64,000 bases of DNA, taken from positions 7,808,576-7,872,575 of the forward strand of contig NC_092099.1 in the NCBI RefSeq assembly GCF_045679555.1, read 5' to 3'. Position 1 is the first letter of the stretch, and every line of letters begins with the position of its first letter. This document shows positions 28,151 through 39,566 of this stretch, piece by piece. The notes beneath the pieces were generated by a model. It did no database searches. It saw nothing but the letters and a program-made list of their open reading frames with translations, and was not told where the DNA came from. This stretch comes from Salvelinus alpinus (Eukaryota > Chordata > Actinopteri > Salmoniformes > Salmonidae). The position numbers and the translations under genes are program-made.

Positions 28151-28308
28151 CTGTGTTTACACAGGCAGCCAAATTCTGATATTTTTTCACTAATTTGTCT
28201 TTTGACCAATCAGATCAGCGCTGAAAAAGATCTGATTTGAAAAGATCTGATGTGATTGGTCAAAATACCAATTACTGAAAAAAAGATCAGAATTGGGCTG
28301 CCTGTCTC
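28151..28308. mobile_element. Hairpin MITE, about 158 bp
   Basis: Nearly the whole element folds on itself: ACAGGCAGCC and AATTCTGAT at the left match ATCAGAATT and GGGCTGCCTGT at the right, and GACCAATCAGATCAG pairs with CTGATGTGATTGGTC. No coding capacity. It resembles a hairpin MITE frequent in salmonid DNA. Confidence 0.8.
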
Positions 28309-28374
28309 AACATTGCAGTACTTTGTTAAATCTTTTTTTTTTTTATGATTACATATTCAGTTAGCATCTCACTT

Positions 28375-28625
28375 GGTGAAGTCCATAGCACCCAAAAATG
28401 GATGAATGCAACAATGATGTCTCTGTTACTAACAAATACAGTCCTGGGTGGTAAACTCTACAATTTACTCAAAAGGCACTCTGGGAAATATTTGAATAAG
28501 GCTTTACACTAAGCAGTGTGTTAATTTAACACTGTTCTGGTGTGTATATGGGTCCACAGACTCCACATGTTCAGTGTTGATTTAACACGTAGTGTTAATT
28601 CTTATTATTCATATTGGATCATTTG
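28375..28625. repeat. Uninterrupted copy of the repeat split by Tc1 at 21016
   Basis: Inverse of 20961-21015 plus 22385-22515. It serves as the empty-site version. It contains partly self-complementary pieces around TTAACACTGTTCTGGTGTG. Confidence 0.7.
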
Positions 28626-29189
28626 GTGTGTATTAATCCACTATGACCATTGGCTACAATGTTATGTTCTACCCTGGTCACCATACAGTAGATGTTTTAT
28701 TTATCTGAGCATATGAGGGCCTATCATGGTTGTCCTCACAGTAAATCCCAACAGTGGGTGAATCATTTGACTTGGTAATGTAATTAAGCAACAAACAAAC
28801 CACAGTACAGCAGCACTCATATAGCCCTTTAATATCCTAGCGTGACACTCCTGATCTAGGTCACTTGTCCTGAATTCAAGCAGATCCTACTAATTCAGTG
28901 AACTCTCGCAAATCAAGGATCTTCCTTTATTTTGTGAAATAAGATTAGTATCTTATTGTAGCCTCTGAGCTTTCACAATCTCTTTGATCGATATCGCCTA
29001 TTGTATTTTAAATGCAGTGCATTAAAAAATATATAAATTAGCTGATTTCAAGCTAGGTATAATGCTTTTTTAGAAAGGTCTTGGTGTTATGATTATAAAC
29101 CATCTCCATGGATCCATAATCCACAAGCTATAAAATGATGGCATTGTAACCGTGTGCAGATACACATGGCAGTTATCAACTAAGGCATT

Positions 29190-29660
29190 TAAAAAAAAAA
29201 AAAGGATCTCCATTAGTCGACGGCAATGGCGACAGCTAGTCTTACTCGGATCCGACAGATAACGAAAAAGACATTACAGACAAAAAACTTTACAATTTAC
29301 ATGCATTTAAAAACATTAACATCTAGTGTGTGTGCATCTATTAGTTACTCGTACATGTCAGTACATACACACAACAAGTAGGTCACATGGGGGAGAGGCG
29401 TTGTGCGGTGAGGTGTTGCTTTATTTGTTTTTTGAAACCAGTTTTGATATTCACTTGCGCTATATAAGATGGAAGGGAGTTAGTTCCATGCACTCATGGC
29501 TCAGTATAATACTGTACGTTTCCTTGAATTTGTTGTGGACATGGGACATAAAAAGGTAAATTCCTGGTCATTCATAATTGCATGTCAAAGGTTCATGCTC
29601 GTGGACTGAGCGCTCCCTCTGCAGGGGACAATAGAGCAAAAAGATCATTGATAATGCTAT
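29190..29660. repeat. Dispersed repeat, class uncertain
   Basis: Begins with a poly-A run then GGATCTCCATTAGTCGACGG and continues through CAGTATAATACTGTACGTTT. I recognise this as a common salmonid dispersed sequence, probably a LINE 3' part in minus orientation, but see no coding motif. Confidence 0.45.
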
Positions 29661-30500
29661 ACGAGGCAACCTGTTATATAATGCCCCTACATAAGACAGC
29701 GTTTAATAACCAGTAGTATGGTGCGTTTTCACAGCGCATTTTTAAGAATAGACAAATATTTGTCCTCTCCTTTTTTATGTATATTGCCAATACACAGAAT
29801 ATCCATAACAGTGACCAACACACAGACATAATTCTAATACAAGAAGAAACATGCTGGGATAAAATCAAACGTGTCACATGACATGGAGCCCTGATGGTCT
29901 AGTAACTGATGGTGTTCACCACTAGATGGGAGTGGTGACCCAGGTTATAGTCAATATTGCCAGGCACCTGATCTTGGCAACACAGAGACAGAAAAATGAT
30001 ACAAAATTGACAGAAAAATGTATGTCTCGCACATTTGTAGTTAGACTGTAAATGTTTTGGTAGATACTTCCAGAGATTAATTTGGTTCCTATCCAACCAA
30101 ATTAAATCATTGCATAATTTTAAGTTGCGTACAGGTATAAGGAAAATATCTTTGACTTTGGGAAAGATTGTTGAGTGAGTCAATGAACCCACATTTTACT
30201 GCAGTTAGCTCATACATACTATCACAGAGCTGACATCGTCTGGAACACACTAAAGGTCGTGTTACACGTGACTCATTGGTTTTGAAGGCACATTGGTTTT
30301 GGATCTTTACAATTACAATTCTGTGATTGTTACATTCATTTCTGGACTTTTCAGTTAATGATATATACCCATTTATTCTTGAAGAATATAACTTTTACAA
30401 ATGCCTCCATGAGCTTAGTTCAACTGTCATACCTCACCAGAGCCCCAATCTAAGCTTGTTTTACTCCAAAGTTGATCAACAATGTAATTGTAAACAAACA
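29661..30500. other. Gene-free stretch
   Basis: No recognised feature; short open frames only. Confidence 0.3.
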
Positions 30501-30519
30501 CTTGAGCCTCAAAACATGA

Positions 30520-31565
30520 CTTAGAATACGTGGACAACTACAAATACCTAGGTGTCTGGTTAGACTGTAAACTCTCCTTCCAGACTCACATTAAGCATCT
30601 CCAATCCAAAATTAAATCTAGAATCGGCTTCCTATATCGCAACAAAGCATCCTTCACTCATGCCGCCAAACATACCCTCGTAAAACTGACCATCCTACCG
30701 ATCCTCGACTTCGGTGATGTCATCTATAAAATAGCCTCCAACACTCTAGTCTGCAAACTGGATGCAGTCTATCACAGTGCCATCGGTTTTGTCACCTAAG
30801 CCCCATACACTACCCACCATTGCGACCTGTACGCTCTCGTTGGTTGGCCCTCGCTTCATACTCGTCGCCAAACCCACTGGCTACAGGTTATCTACAAGTC
30901 TCTGCTAGGTAGAGCCCCGCCTTATCTCAGCTCACTGGTCACCATAGCAGCACCCACTCGTAGCACGCGCTCCAGCAGGTATATCTCACTGGTCACCCCC
31001 AAAGCCAATTCCTCCTTTGGTCGTTTTTCCTTCCAGTTCTCTGCTGCCAATGACTGGAACGAACTGCGAAAATCTCTGAAGCTGGAGACTCATATCTCCC
31101 TCACTAGCTTTAAGCACCAGCTGTCAGAGCAGCTCACAGATCACTGCACCTGTACATAGCCCATCTGTAAAACAGCCCATCTATCTACCTATCTCCTCCC
31201 CATACTGTATTTATTTATTTATCTTGCTCCTTTGCACCCCAGTATCTCTACTTGCACATTCATCTTCTGCACATCTACCATTCCAGTGTTTTAATTGCTA
31301 TATTGTAATTACTTCGCCACTATGGCCTATTTATTGCCTTAACTCCCTTATCTTACCTCATTTGCACTCACTGTATATAGACTTTTTGTTTTCTTTTGTT
31401 CTACTGTATTATTGACTGTATGTTTTGTTTATTCCATGTGTAACTCTGTGTTGTTGTTTGTGTCACACTGCTTTGCTTTATCTTGGCCAGGTCGCAGTTG
31501 CAAATGAGAACTTGTTCTCAACTAGCCTACCTGGTTAAATAAAGGTGAAATAAATAAAAAATAAA
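30520..31565 (+). mobile_element. LINE 3' fragment (RT C-terminal region and 3' UTR)
   Basis: Reads YVDNYKYLGVWLDCKLSFQT and IYKIASNTLVCKLDAVYHSA, then after a stop PTHWLQ-like and SFGRFSFQFSAANDWNELRK, ending with a 3' UTR whose tail CCTACCTGGTTAAATAAAGG is followed by A-rich repeats. Same family as 34992-35828 and 52738-54935. 5'-truncated, as is typical for LINEs. Confidence 0.85.
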
Positions 31566-32832
31566 TACTAGTGCTGGCTGCCTGGCCAAACTGATCAAGT
31601 CGTGGAGAAGGGCTTTGGTTAGGGTGGTGACCAAGAAGCGAAAGGTCACTCTGACAGAGCTCTGGAGTTCCTCTGTGGAGATGGTTGTCCTTCTGGAAGG
31701 TTTTCCCGTCTCTGCAGCACTCCACCAATCAGGCTTTTATGGTAGAGTGGCCAGACCGAAGCCACTCCTCAGCCCGCTAGGAGTTTGCCAAAAGGCACCT
31801 AAAAACTCTCAGACCATGAGAAACAAGATTCTCTGGTCTAATGAAGCCAAGATGGAACTCTTTGGTCTGAATCTGGAGGAAACGTCTGGAGGAAACCTGG
31901 CATCATCCCTATGGTGAAGCATGGTGGTGGCATCATCATGCTGTGGGGATGTTTTTCAGCTGCAGGTGTAACGGATGTGAAATGGCTAGCTAGTTAGCGG
32001 GTACGCGCTACTAGCGTTTCAATCAGTTACGTCACTTGCTCTGAAACCTAGAAGTAGTGTTGCACCTTGCTCTGCAAGGGCCGCAGCTTTTGTGGAGCGA
32101 TGGGTAACGACGCTTCGTGGGTGACTGTTGTTGATGTGTGCAGAGGGTCCCTGGTTCGCGCCCGAGGTCGGGGCGAGGGGACGGTCTAAAGTTATACTGT
32201 TACACAGGGACTCGGAGACTAGTCAGGATCGAGGCAAAAATGAACAGAGCAAAGTACAGAGAGATCCTTGATGAAAACCTGTTCCAGAGCGCTCAGGACC
32301 TCAGACTGGGGTGAAGGTTCACTTTCCAACAGGACAATGACCATAAGCATACAGACAACGCAGGAGTGACTTTGGGACAAGTAGCTGAATGTCCTTGAGT
32401 GGCCCAGTCAGAGCCCGGACTTGAACCCAATCGAACATCTCTGGAGAGATCTGAAAATAGCTGTGTAGCAACGCTCCCCATCCAACCTTACAGAGCTTGA
32501 GAGGATCTGCAGAGAAGACTGGGAGAAACTCCCCAAATACAAGTGTGCCAAGCTTGCAGCGTCATACCCAAGAAGACTCAATGCTGTAATCTCTGCCAAA
32601 CGTACTTCAACAAAGTACTGAGTAAAGGGTCTGAATACTTATGTAAATGTATTATTTCATTTTTTTTTGTATAAATTAATTTTTTTAAATTATGTTTTTG
32701 CCTTGTTATTATGTGGTATTGTGTGTGGTTTGAGGAAAAATAGCAATTGAATCAATTTTAGAATAATGCTGTAGCGTAACAAAGTGTGGAAAAAAGTAAA
32801 GGGGTCTGAATATTTTCTGAATGCATTGTATA
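31565..32832 (+). mobile_element. 5'-truncated Tc1-like transposon
   Basis: Starts inside the transposase and runs to the right terminus GTCTGAATATTTTCTGAATG. The transposase is in pieces: VTLTELWSSSVEMVVLLEG, SGFYGRVARPKPLL, then [19 protein letters not shown], where the first catalytic Asp reads Asn; later [20 protein letters not shown]-type degenerate Glu region. A 238-bp element interrupts it at 31967-32204. Confidence 0.8.
31967..32204 (+). mobile_element. 238-bp TG...CA element with 4-bp target duplication, copy 1
   Basis: Starts TGTAACGGATGTGAAATGGC and ends GTTATACTGTTACA. Flanked by CAGG at 31963-31966 and 32205-32208, inside a Tc1 transposase. Contains CTGGTTCGCGCCCG, which resembles a pol III B box. 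It could be a short solo LTR or an unusual SINE/MITE. Second copy, inverted, at 40655-40891. Confidence 0.8.
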
Positions 32833-32869
32833 CAGTAGTTAAATGAACTAAAGAGGAACAATGGTTACA

Positions 32870-33780
32870 TATCCCCAGAATCTTTTCACGTGTCTATTTT
32901 CAAAGGACAACGCTAAGAACTTTAACAACTTCATAGTTAAAAACACAATAACAATATGGAAGAAAATGAAACCTATTCTACAAGAACCAATATCATTCCC
33001 TAGAAACACAACCCTATAGAAAAATCCTTGGAAAGCCTTTCATAATTCACCGATAAATTGGTCAACATAGAAAACTAAAGGCAAAGAAACCATAAATTAC
33101 TTGGTAATAAGAATACATTTATTTCAATGATAGAATTTAAAAAAGGATATTCATATGATAGGTAAGATATACAAAACCTTGCAGAGAGCCTATCCAACTG
33201 ACAATCTTTTACATTTCTTTGGAACCAAGACTTAAAAAGAAATTATATTGGCACAAGAACATAAGTAACAACATTACAGTTAACTAAAATGTATTCTTAA
33301 TCTAAATGAATGTATAGAATTTATTACACAAGGCAAAATTAACACTACAGCACAACAGCAGCCAAGTGTAAAACTAGCAATGACAAATTTTTCCATGCCT
33401 TCTGGGAATGCTATGAAGTTCCAAAGTTATGGGTGGAGTTAGAAAGATGTCTGTCAGAAGTATTACAATGTAAATGTACTTTGAATCCGTCTGTTTGCAT
33501 ATGTCTTTACATGGCATATGAGATATCAGGGTGCTGTGAGATACCCGGTGGGTTGGACGATACTTTCTTGTCAATCATCTTAAAATGATAAAGGAAAGGT
33601 CAAATTATTTATTATTTAAATGTTTAAAGTGCATGGGCAACGGAGAGAAACAAAATTGTGCAGTTTGAGGCCATGTGGTGGAGAATGATGTGGGCCCTGG
33701 AGAAGGGGGTGTGAGCAGGTCGGTCTGGGCAGGGGTGATGTTGTGGATGTTTGTATGCATCTGTATGTTGTCGTTTGTTA
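32870..33780 (+). mobile_element. L1-like retrotransposon C-terminal fragment
   Basis: Contains FFHAFWECYEVPKLWVELER and CLSEVLQCKCTLNPSVCIC, matching the Cys/His region at the end of fish L1 ORF2, followed by GGWTIL. Frames break repeatedly. Confidence 0.65.
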
Positions 33781-33867
33781 AAAGTATTCAAAGTATTTTC
33801 CGGATGTTGAAAATCCGTTTTTCTCTAATGTACTGTACTGGTGCTGTGCAATCTTGTGAAACATATG

Positions 33868-33952
33868 TCTATGATTGGTTCAGATTTGGTCGATGTTTTG
33901 GCCAAATCAAGGCCGGTCCGGATTTGAGCAAATCTGAACCAAACATAGAAAA
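33868..33952. repeat. Short inverted repeat
   Basis: TTGGTTCAGATTT and AAATCTGAACCAA are inverse arms with a GC-rich loop containing GGCCAAATCAAGGCC-like sequence. Confidence 0.6.
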
Positions 33953-34019
33953 AGCAAAGCAGTGTGACACAAACAACAACACAGAGTTACACATGGAATA
34001 AACAAACGTACAGTCAATA

Positions 34020-34897
34020 ACGCAATAGCCACTTTAAACAATGCCACTTTATATAATTTTTTACATACCCTACATTTATCATCTCATTTGTATATACTGT
34101 ACTCTATACTATCTACTGCATCTTGCCTATGCCGTTCGGCCATCACTCATTCATATATTTTTATGTACATATTCTTATTCTGTCATGTTTTGTCTTTGAT
34201 CATGTCTTGTCCCTGTGCTTCCCTCTGCTGGTCTTATTAGGTTCTTTCCCTCTTTCTCTCTCTCTCTCTCCTCCTCCCTCTCTCCCTCTCCCGCTCTCTC
34301 TCTCTATCGTTCCGTTCCTGCTCCCAGCTGTTTCTCATTCTCCTAACGACCTCATTTACTCTTTCACACCTGTCCCCTATTTTGCCCTCTGATTAGAGTC
34401 CCTATTTCTCCCTCTGTTTTCCGCTTCTGTCCTTGTCGGATTCTTGTTTGATGTTTGCTGTTCCTGTGTCCTTGTTCCGCCCTGTCGTGTTCTTTGCCTT
34501 CTTCAGATGCTGCGTGTGAGCAGGTGTCTATGTCAGCTACGGCCAGTGCTTCCTGAAGCGACCTGCAGTCTGTGGTCGCGTCTCCAGTCGTTCCTCTCTA
34601 TTGACGAGAGGATTTCAGTTTCCTGTTTTGGATCGACCATTGATAATATCCAGGAGAATCATTATTTGTTTAATACTGGAATAAAGACTCTGTTACTATT
34701 ACGTCGCTTTTGGGTCCTCATTCACCAGCATAACATATTCACTTGTGTGTATAAGGTAGTTGTGAAATTGTTAGGTTATATTACTTGTCAGATATTACTG
34801 CATGGTCGGAACTAGAAGCACAAGCATTTCGCTACACTCGCGTTACATCTGCTAACCATGTGTATGTGACAAATAAAATGTGATTTGATTTGACAAT
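34020..34897 (+). mobile_element. LINE 3' tail, split by a solo LTR
   Basis: 34020-34180 and 34736-34897 read together as one LINE 3' UTR ending TGTGTATGTGACAAATAAAA then TGATTTGATTTG. Confidence 0.7.
34181..34735 (+). mobile_element. Solo LTR, 555 bp
   Basis: Begins TGTCATGTTTTGTC and ends CACCAGCATAACA. Exact 5-bp duplication TATTC at 34176-34180 and 34736-34740. AATAAAGACTCTG near the 3' end is a plausible LTR polyadenylation signal. A (CT)n tract lies at 34254-34310. No internal retroviral or retrotransposon genes remain; class (Gypsy or ERV-like) not decidable. Confidence 0.88.
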
Positions 34898-34991
34898 AGG
34901 AAAGTCTATATACAGTGTGTGCAAATTAGGTAAGATTAGGGAGGTAAGGCAATAAATAGGCCATAGTGGCGAAATAATTACTATTTAGCAA

Positions 34992-35828
34992 TTAAACACG
35001 AGTGATAGATGTGCAGAAGATGAACGTGCAAGTAGAGATACTGGGGTGCAAAGGAGCAAAAATAAAAAAAAATAACGATATGGGGATGAGGTAGTTGGAT
35101 GGGCTATTTACAGATGGGCTATGTACTGGTGCAGTGATCTGTGAGCTGCTCTGACAGCTGATGCTTAAAGTTAGTAAGGGAGATATGAGTGATTTTTGAA
35201 ATTTGTTCCAGTCATTTGCAGCAGAGAACTGAAAGGAAAGGCGACCAAAGGAGGAATTGGTGATGACCAGTGAAATATAACTGCTGGAGCGCGTGCTACG
35301 GGTGGGTGCTGCTATGGTGACCAGTGAGCTGAGATAAGGTGGGGCTTTACCTAGCAAAGACTTACAGATGACCTGGAGCCAGTGGGTTTGACAATGAATA
35401 TGAAGCCAGGGCCAGCCAACGAGAGAATGCAGGTCCCAGTGGTGGGTAGTATATGGGGCTTTGGTGACAAAATGGATGGCACTGTGATAGACTGCATTCA
35501 ATTTGCTGAGTAGAGTGTTGGAGGCTATTTTGTAAATGACATCGTCGAAGTCAAGGATCGGTAGGATAGTCACTTTTATGAGGGTATGTTTGGCAGCATG
35601 AGTGAAGGATGCTTTGTTGCGAAACAGGAAGCCGATTCTAGATTTAATTATCGATTGGAGATGCTTAATGTTAGTCTGGAAGGAGAGTTTACTGTCTAAC
35701 CAGTCACCTAGGTATTTGTAGTTGTCCACATATTCTAAGTCAGAACCGTCCAGAGTAGTGATGCTAGACGGGCGGGCAGGTGCGGGCAGCGATCGGTTGA
35801 AGAGCATGCTTTTAGTTTTACTTGTCAT
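34992..35828 (-). pseudogene. LINE reverse transcriptase C-terminal region, open for 278 codons
   Basis: The longest open frame in the window. Contains LEYVDNYKYLGDWLDSKLSF, SRIGFLFRNKASFTHAAKHT, ILPILDFDDVIYKIASNTLL, THWLQVICKSLLGKAPPYLS and SFGRLSFQFSAANDWNKFQK. This is the region after the RT catalytic core of the same LINE family as 30520-31565. The RT Y-x-DD core and endonuclease are absent, so it is a 5'-truncated, dead copy whose frame survived by chance or recency. Confidence 0.85.
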
Positions 35829-36258
35829 ACCTTCAACCTGTAAACTATGGGGCTTTTACACATATTTGTGGAGTTCATCTACAGTATCAACAGTCGTTTT
35901 TTTCTTATGTTGGTGAAATATGTGAACATATGTAGCCTACTGTATTTTTTAATTGTATTAAATTATTATGCTCTTCATTCCTCTTACAGCCTGAGCGATC
36001 CGAAAGTCTAGCCGGAGAACAAACAACATCTGGGCGTGGGGAGAGAGGAGAGGGACGAGGCTCAGCAAGGATATTAGCAGATGGTGTCACTGCAACAACA
36101 CTTCGTCAGGTACTGTAACGCAACTTCATATCCACCCACTCCACCTTAGGGAGCCATGCAGCATATATGTAAACCAACGCTAGGGGGGAAATGTCTCCCC
36201 TATACATAGCAGTTAAATGATTTCCCTTCCCTTATGTGTGAGGGAATTACGCCTATAG

Positions 36259-37345
36259 ATGGCAATATGGCAACTCAAACCACACCTCACCAACCCCCAA
36301 AACACCATAACAACCCACAACAAGCTTACATCCATGACATTTACTGGTATGCTTGAGGAATTTCAGGTGGAAAAGAATGGAAGAATGGTACCGGAGGGGA
36401 TGGCTGCCATTTTACGGGCTCCTAACCAACTGTGTTATTTTGTGTGTTTTTTCGCATTGTTTGTAACTTATTTTGAACATAATGTTGATGCTACTGTCTC
36501 TTATGAATGTAAAGAGCTGCTGGATATCAGAACAGCGATTACTAACCTAACTGGTCGAATTGTTTTCTTTAATGAGTCTGACGCAAAGGATATAATGTTG
36601 CTCCCAGACAAGGCTCAAATCCCCGTAATTCGCATGAAGAAAAGAAGGAGGACGCAGATCAGGGTGCCTTGTGAGAATTTGTCGGCAAGTGGGTAACCCG
36701 CCTCTACCATCTGTTCTATTGGCCAACATGCATTCACTGGAGAATAAACTGGACCTATATACTAGTGGCCGGGGACTTTAATTCAGACAAATTTAAGTCT
36801 GTTTTATCTCATTTCTACCTGCATGTCACATGTGCAACCAGAGGTAAAAAAACCTCTAGAACATCTTTACTCCACATACAGAGACATGTACAAAACTCTC
36901 CCTCGCCCTCCATTTGGCAAATCTGACCATAATGCTATCCCCCTGATTCCTGCTTACAAGCAAAAACTAAAGCAGGAAGTACCAGTGACTCGCTCAATAT
37001 GAAAGGGGTCAGATGACGTGGATGCTATGCTACAGGACTGTTTTGCTAGCACAGACTGGAATATGTTCCGGGATTCATCCAATGGCATTGAGGAGTATAC
37101 CACCTCAGTCACCAGCTTCATCAATAAGTGCATCGATGACGTCTTCCCTACAGTGGCCATACGTACAACCAGAAGCCATGGATTACAGGCAACATCCGCA
37201 CCGAGCTAAAGGGTAGAGCTGCTGCTTTCTTATAAGCGTCTGGACACTAATCCGGACACTTATAAGAAATCCCACTTTTCCCTCAGACTAACCATCAAAC
37301 AGGCAAAGTGTCAATACAGGACTAATATTGAATCACTTTAGCACT
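36259..37345 (+). mobile_element. LINE endonuclease-region fragment
   Basis: Includes TAITNLTGRIVFFNESDAKD, then LYSTYRDMYKTLPRPPFGKS and DHNAIPLIPAYKQKL (the SDH-type end of an apurinic endonuclease), [20 protein letters not shown] and a region before the RT. Broken by stops at 36694, 37002 and others. Followed directly by the fold-back Tc1. Confidence 0.75.
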
Positions 37346-37614
37346 GTTTCAAACTTATATACACTGCTCAAAAAAATAAAGGGAACACTTAAACAACACA
37401 ATGTAACTCCAAGTCAATCACACTTCTGTGAAATCAAACTGTCCACTTAGGAAGCAACACTGATTGACAATAAATTTCACATGCTGTTGTGCAAATGGAA
37501 TAGACAAAAGGTGGAAATTATAGGCAATTAGCAAGACACCCCCCAATAAAGGAGTGGTTCTGCAGGTGGTGACCACAGACCACTTCTCAGTTCCTATGCT
37601 TCCTGGCTGATGTT

Positions 37615-38346
37615 TTGGTCACTTTTGAATGCTGGCGGTGCTTTCACTCTAGTGGTAGCATGAGACGGAGTCTACAACCCACACAAGTGGCTCAGGTAGT
37701 GCAGCTCATCCTGGATGGCACATCAATGCGAGCTGTGGCAAGAAGGTTTGCTGTGACTGTCAGCGTAGTGTCCAGAGCATGGAGGCGCTACCAGGAGACA
37801 GGCCAGTACATCAGGAGACGTGGAGGAGGCCGTAGGAGGGCAACAACCCAGCAGCAGGACCGCTACCTCCGCCTTTGTGCAAGGAGGGGCACTGCCAGAG
37901 CCCTGCAAAATGACCTCCAGCAGGCCACAAATGTGCATGTGTCTGCTCAAATGGTCAGAAACAGACTCCATGAGGGTGGTATGAGGGCCCGACGTCCACA
38001 GGTGGGGGTTGTGCTTACAGCCCAACACCGTGCAGGACGTTTGGCATTTGCCAGAGAACACCAAGATTGGCAAATTCGCCACTGGCGCCCTGTGCTCTTC
38101 ACAGATGAAAGCAGGTTCACACTGAGCACATGAGCACATGTGACAGACGTGACAGAGTCTGGAGACGCCGTGGAGAACGTTCTGCTGCCTGCAACATCCT
38201 CCAGCATGACCGGTTTGGCGGTGGGTCAGTCATGGTGTGGGGTGGCATTTCTTTGTGGGGCCGCACAGCCCTCCATGTGCTTGCCAGAGGTAGCCTGACT
38301 GCCATTAGGTACCGAGATGAGATCCTCAGACCCCTTGTGAGACCAT
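37615..38346 (+). pseudogene. Tc1-like transposase, C-terminus lost
   Basis: Open from 37615 to 38133: [40 protein letters not shown] (paired-like helix-turn-helix), then [20 protein letters not shown] and VLFTDESRF (first Asp). A short duplication near 38125 (GAGCACAT twice) shifts the frame. Continues as [20 protein letters not shown] to about 38346. The HDNA-type second Asp and NPIE Glu region is absent, replaced by the inverted arm. Confidence 0.88.
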
Positions 38347-38680
38347 ATGCTGACACATGCACATTTGTGGCCTGCTGGAGGTCATTTTGCAGGGCTCTGG
38401 CAGTGCCCCTCCTTGCACAAAGGCGGAGGTAGCGGTCCTGCTGCTGGGTTGTTGCCCTCCTACGGCCTCCTCCACGTCTCCTGATGTACTGGCCTGTCTC
38501 CTGGTAGCGCCTCCATGCTCTGGACACTACGCTGACAGACACAGCAAACCTTCTTGCCACAGCTCGCATTGATGTGCCATCCTGGATGAGCTGCACTACC
38601 TGAGCCACTTGTGTGGGTTGTAGACTCCGTCTCATGCTACCACTAGAGTGAAAGCACCGCCAGCATTCAAAAGTGACCAA
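38347..38680 (-). pseudogene. Second, inverted transposase N-terminus
   Basis: Minus-strand frame from 38680 reads [20 protein letters not shown] and [20 protein letters not shown], almost identical to the plus-strand copy (Leu/Gln and Thr/Ser changes). It runs into the centre antisense and has no catalytic domain. Confidence 0.88.
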
Positions 38681-38935
38681 AACATCAGCCAGGAAGCATA
38701 GGAACTGAGAAGTGGTCTGTGGTCACCACCTGCAGAACCACTCCTTTATTGGGGGGTGTCTTGCTAATTGCCTATAATTTCCACCTTTTGTCTATTCCAT
38801 TTGCACAACAGCATGTGAAATTTATTGTCAATCAGTGTTGCTTCCTAAGTGGCCAGTTTGATTTCACAGAAGTGTGATTGACTTGGAGTTACATTGTGTT
38901 GTTTAAGTGTTCCCTTTATTTTTTTGAGCAGTGTA

Positions 38936-39566
38936 TATATATATACGGTGCTGCAGCATGCACCCATTCGTTGTCATGCTCTGTTGTGGTATGAAAAGAT
39001 ATATATTCTGCTTGTCTCCAGTCATGTAAAATGCATAAAATGCGTTTATAAAAAAATGTAGTTTCTCAGACCGCAAATAAGATGATAGATTCATGAAGTG
39101 CTATTATTATAATGGAGATCTTTTCACGTCTACTCTTGTCCGGGGTGGTCTGCGAATCCACAAACTTCTGACTACTTTGCCATGTAATGCTTACAAAACA
39201 ATGAACAGTTTCTAAAACTGCATAGGCCTATCTAAGGCTCTGGTCTGTCCTAGGAGTGAGGGTAAATGGTAGGCATGTTCTCTGCTATCGACTTTATGTT
39301 GTAATTATTATTTTGGGTCTAGAGAACAGTCGCTTGTTTTTTTCAAGGCTTCAGGGAGGGTCGGGTAAAATGATATTTTATTGAAGAGAGGGCCATCCAT
39401 TTTGATTTCAGAGGTCCGATTTTCTCCTGGTATCAGTCATTATAAATAACGTACAGTTCCTAAGCTACAACATATGCAAAAATGAGAAGAAAAAAATCAG
39501 AGTTTGCAAGTTTTTTGATAATAAAGGTAAAAAATAACCAAATGTATGATTTTTTTTTTTCTTCAC
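38936..39566. other. Gene-free stretch
   Basis: Starts with a short (TA)n run; no other feature recognised. Confidence 0.3.

Larger units (their letters stand above)
37360..38935. mobile_element. Fold-back Tc1-like element with about 590-bp arms
   Basis: The left arm 37360-37949 is repeated in inverse at 38347-38935 with only a few differences seen. Each arm holds the terminus (CACTGCTCAAAAAAATAAAG) and the N-terminal third of the transposase. The 397-bp centre continues the plus-strand transposase and then turns into the inverted arm. Bounded by TA. Confidence 0.92.

Noticed and set aside
29899-29960. tRNA-like pairing around GGTCTAGTAACTGATGG
   Set aside because: No intact A/B box spacing and no acceptor stem.
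34250-34315. Long CT tract as a possible regulatory element
   Set aside because: It is a microsatellite inside a solo LTR; no evidence of function.
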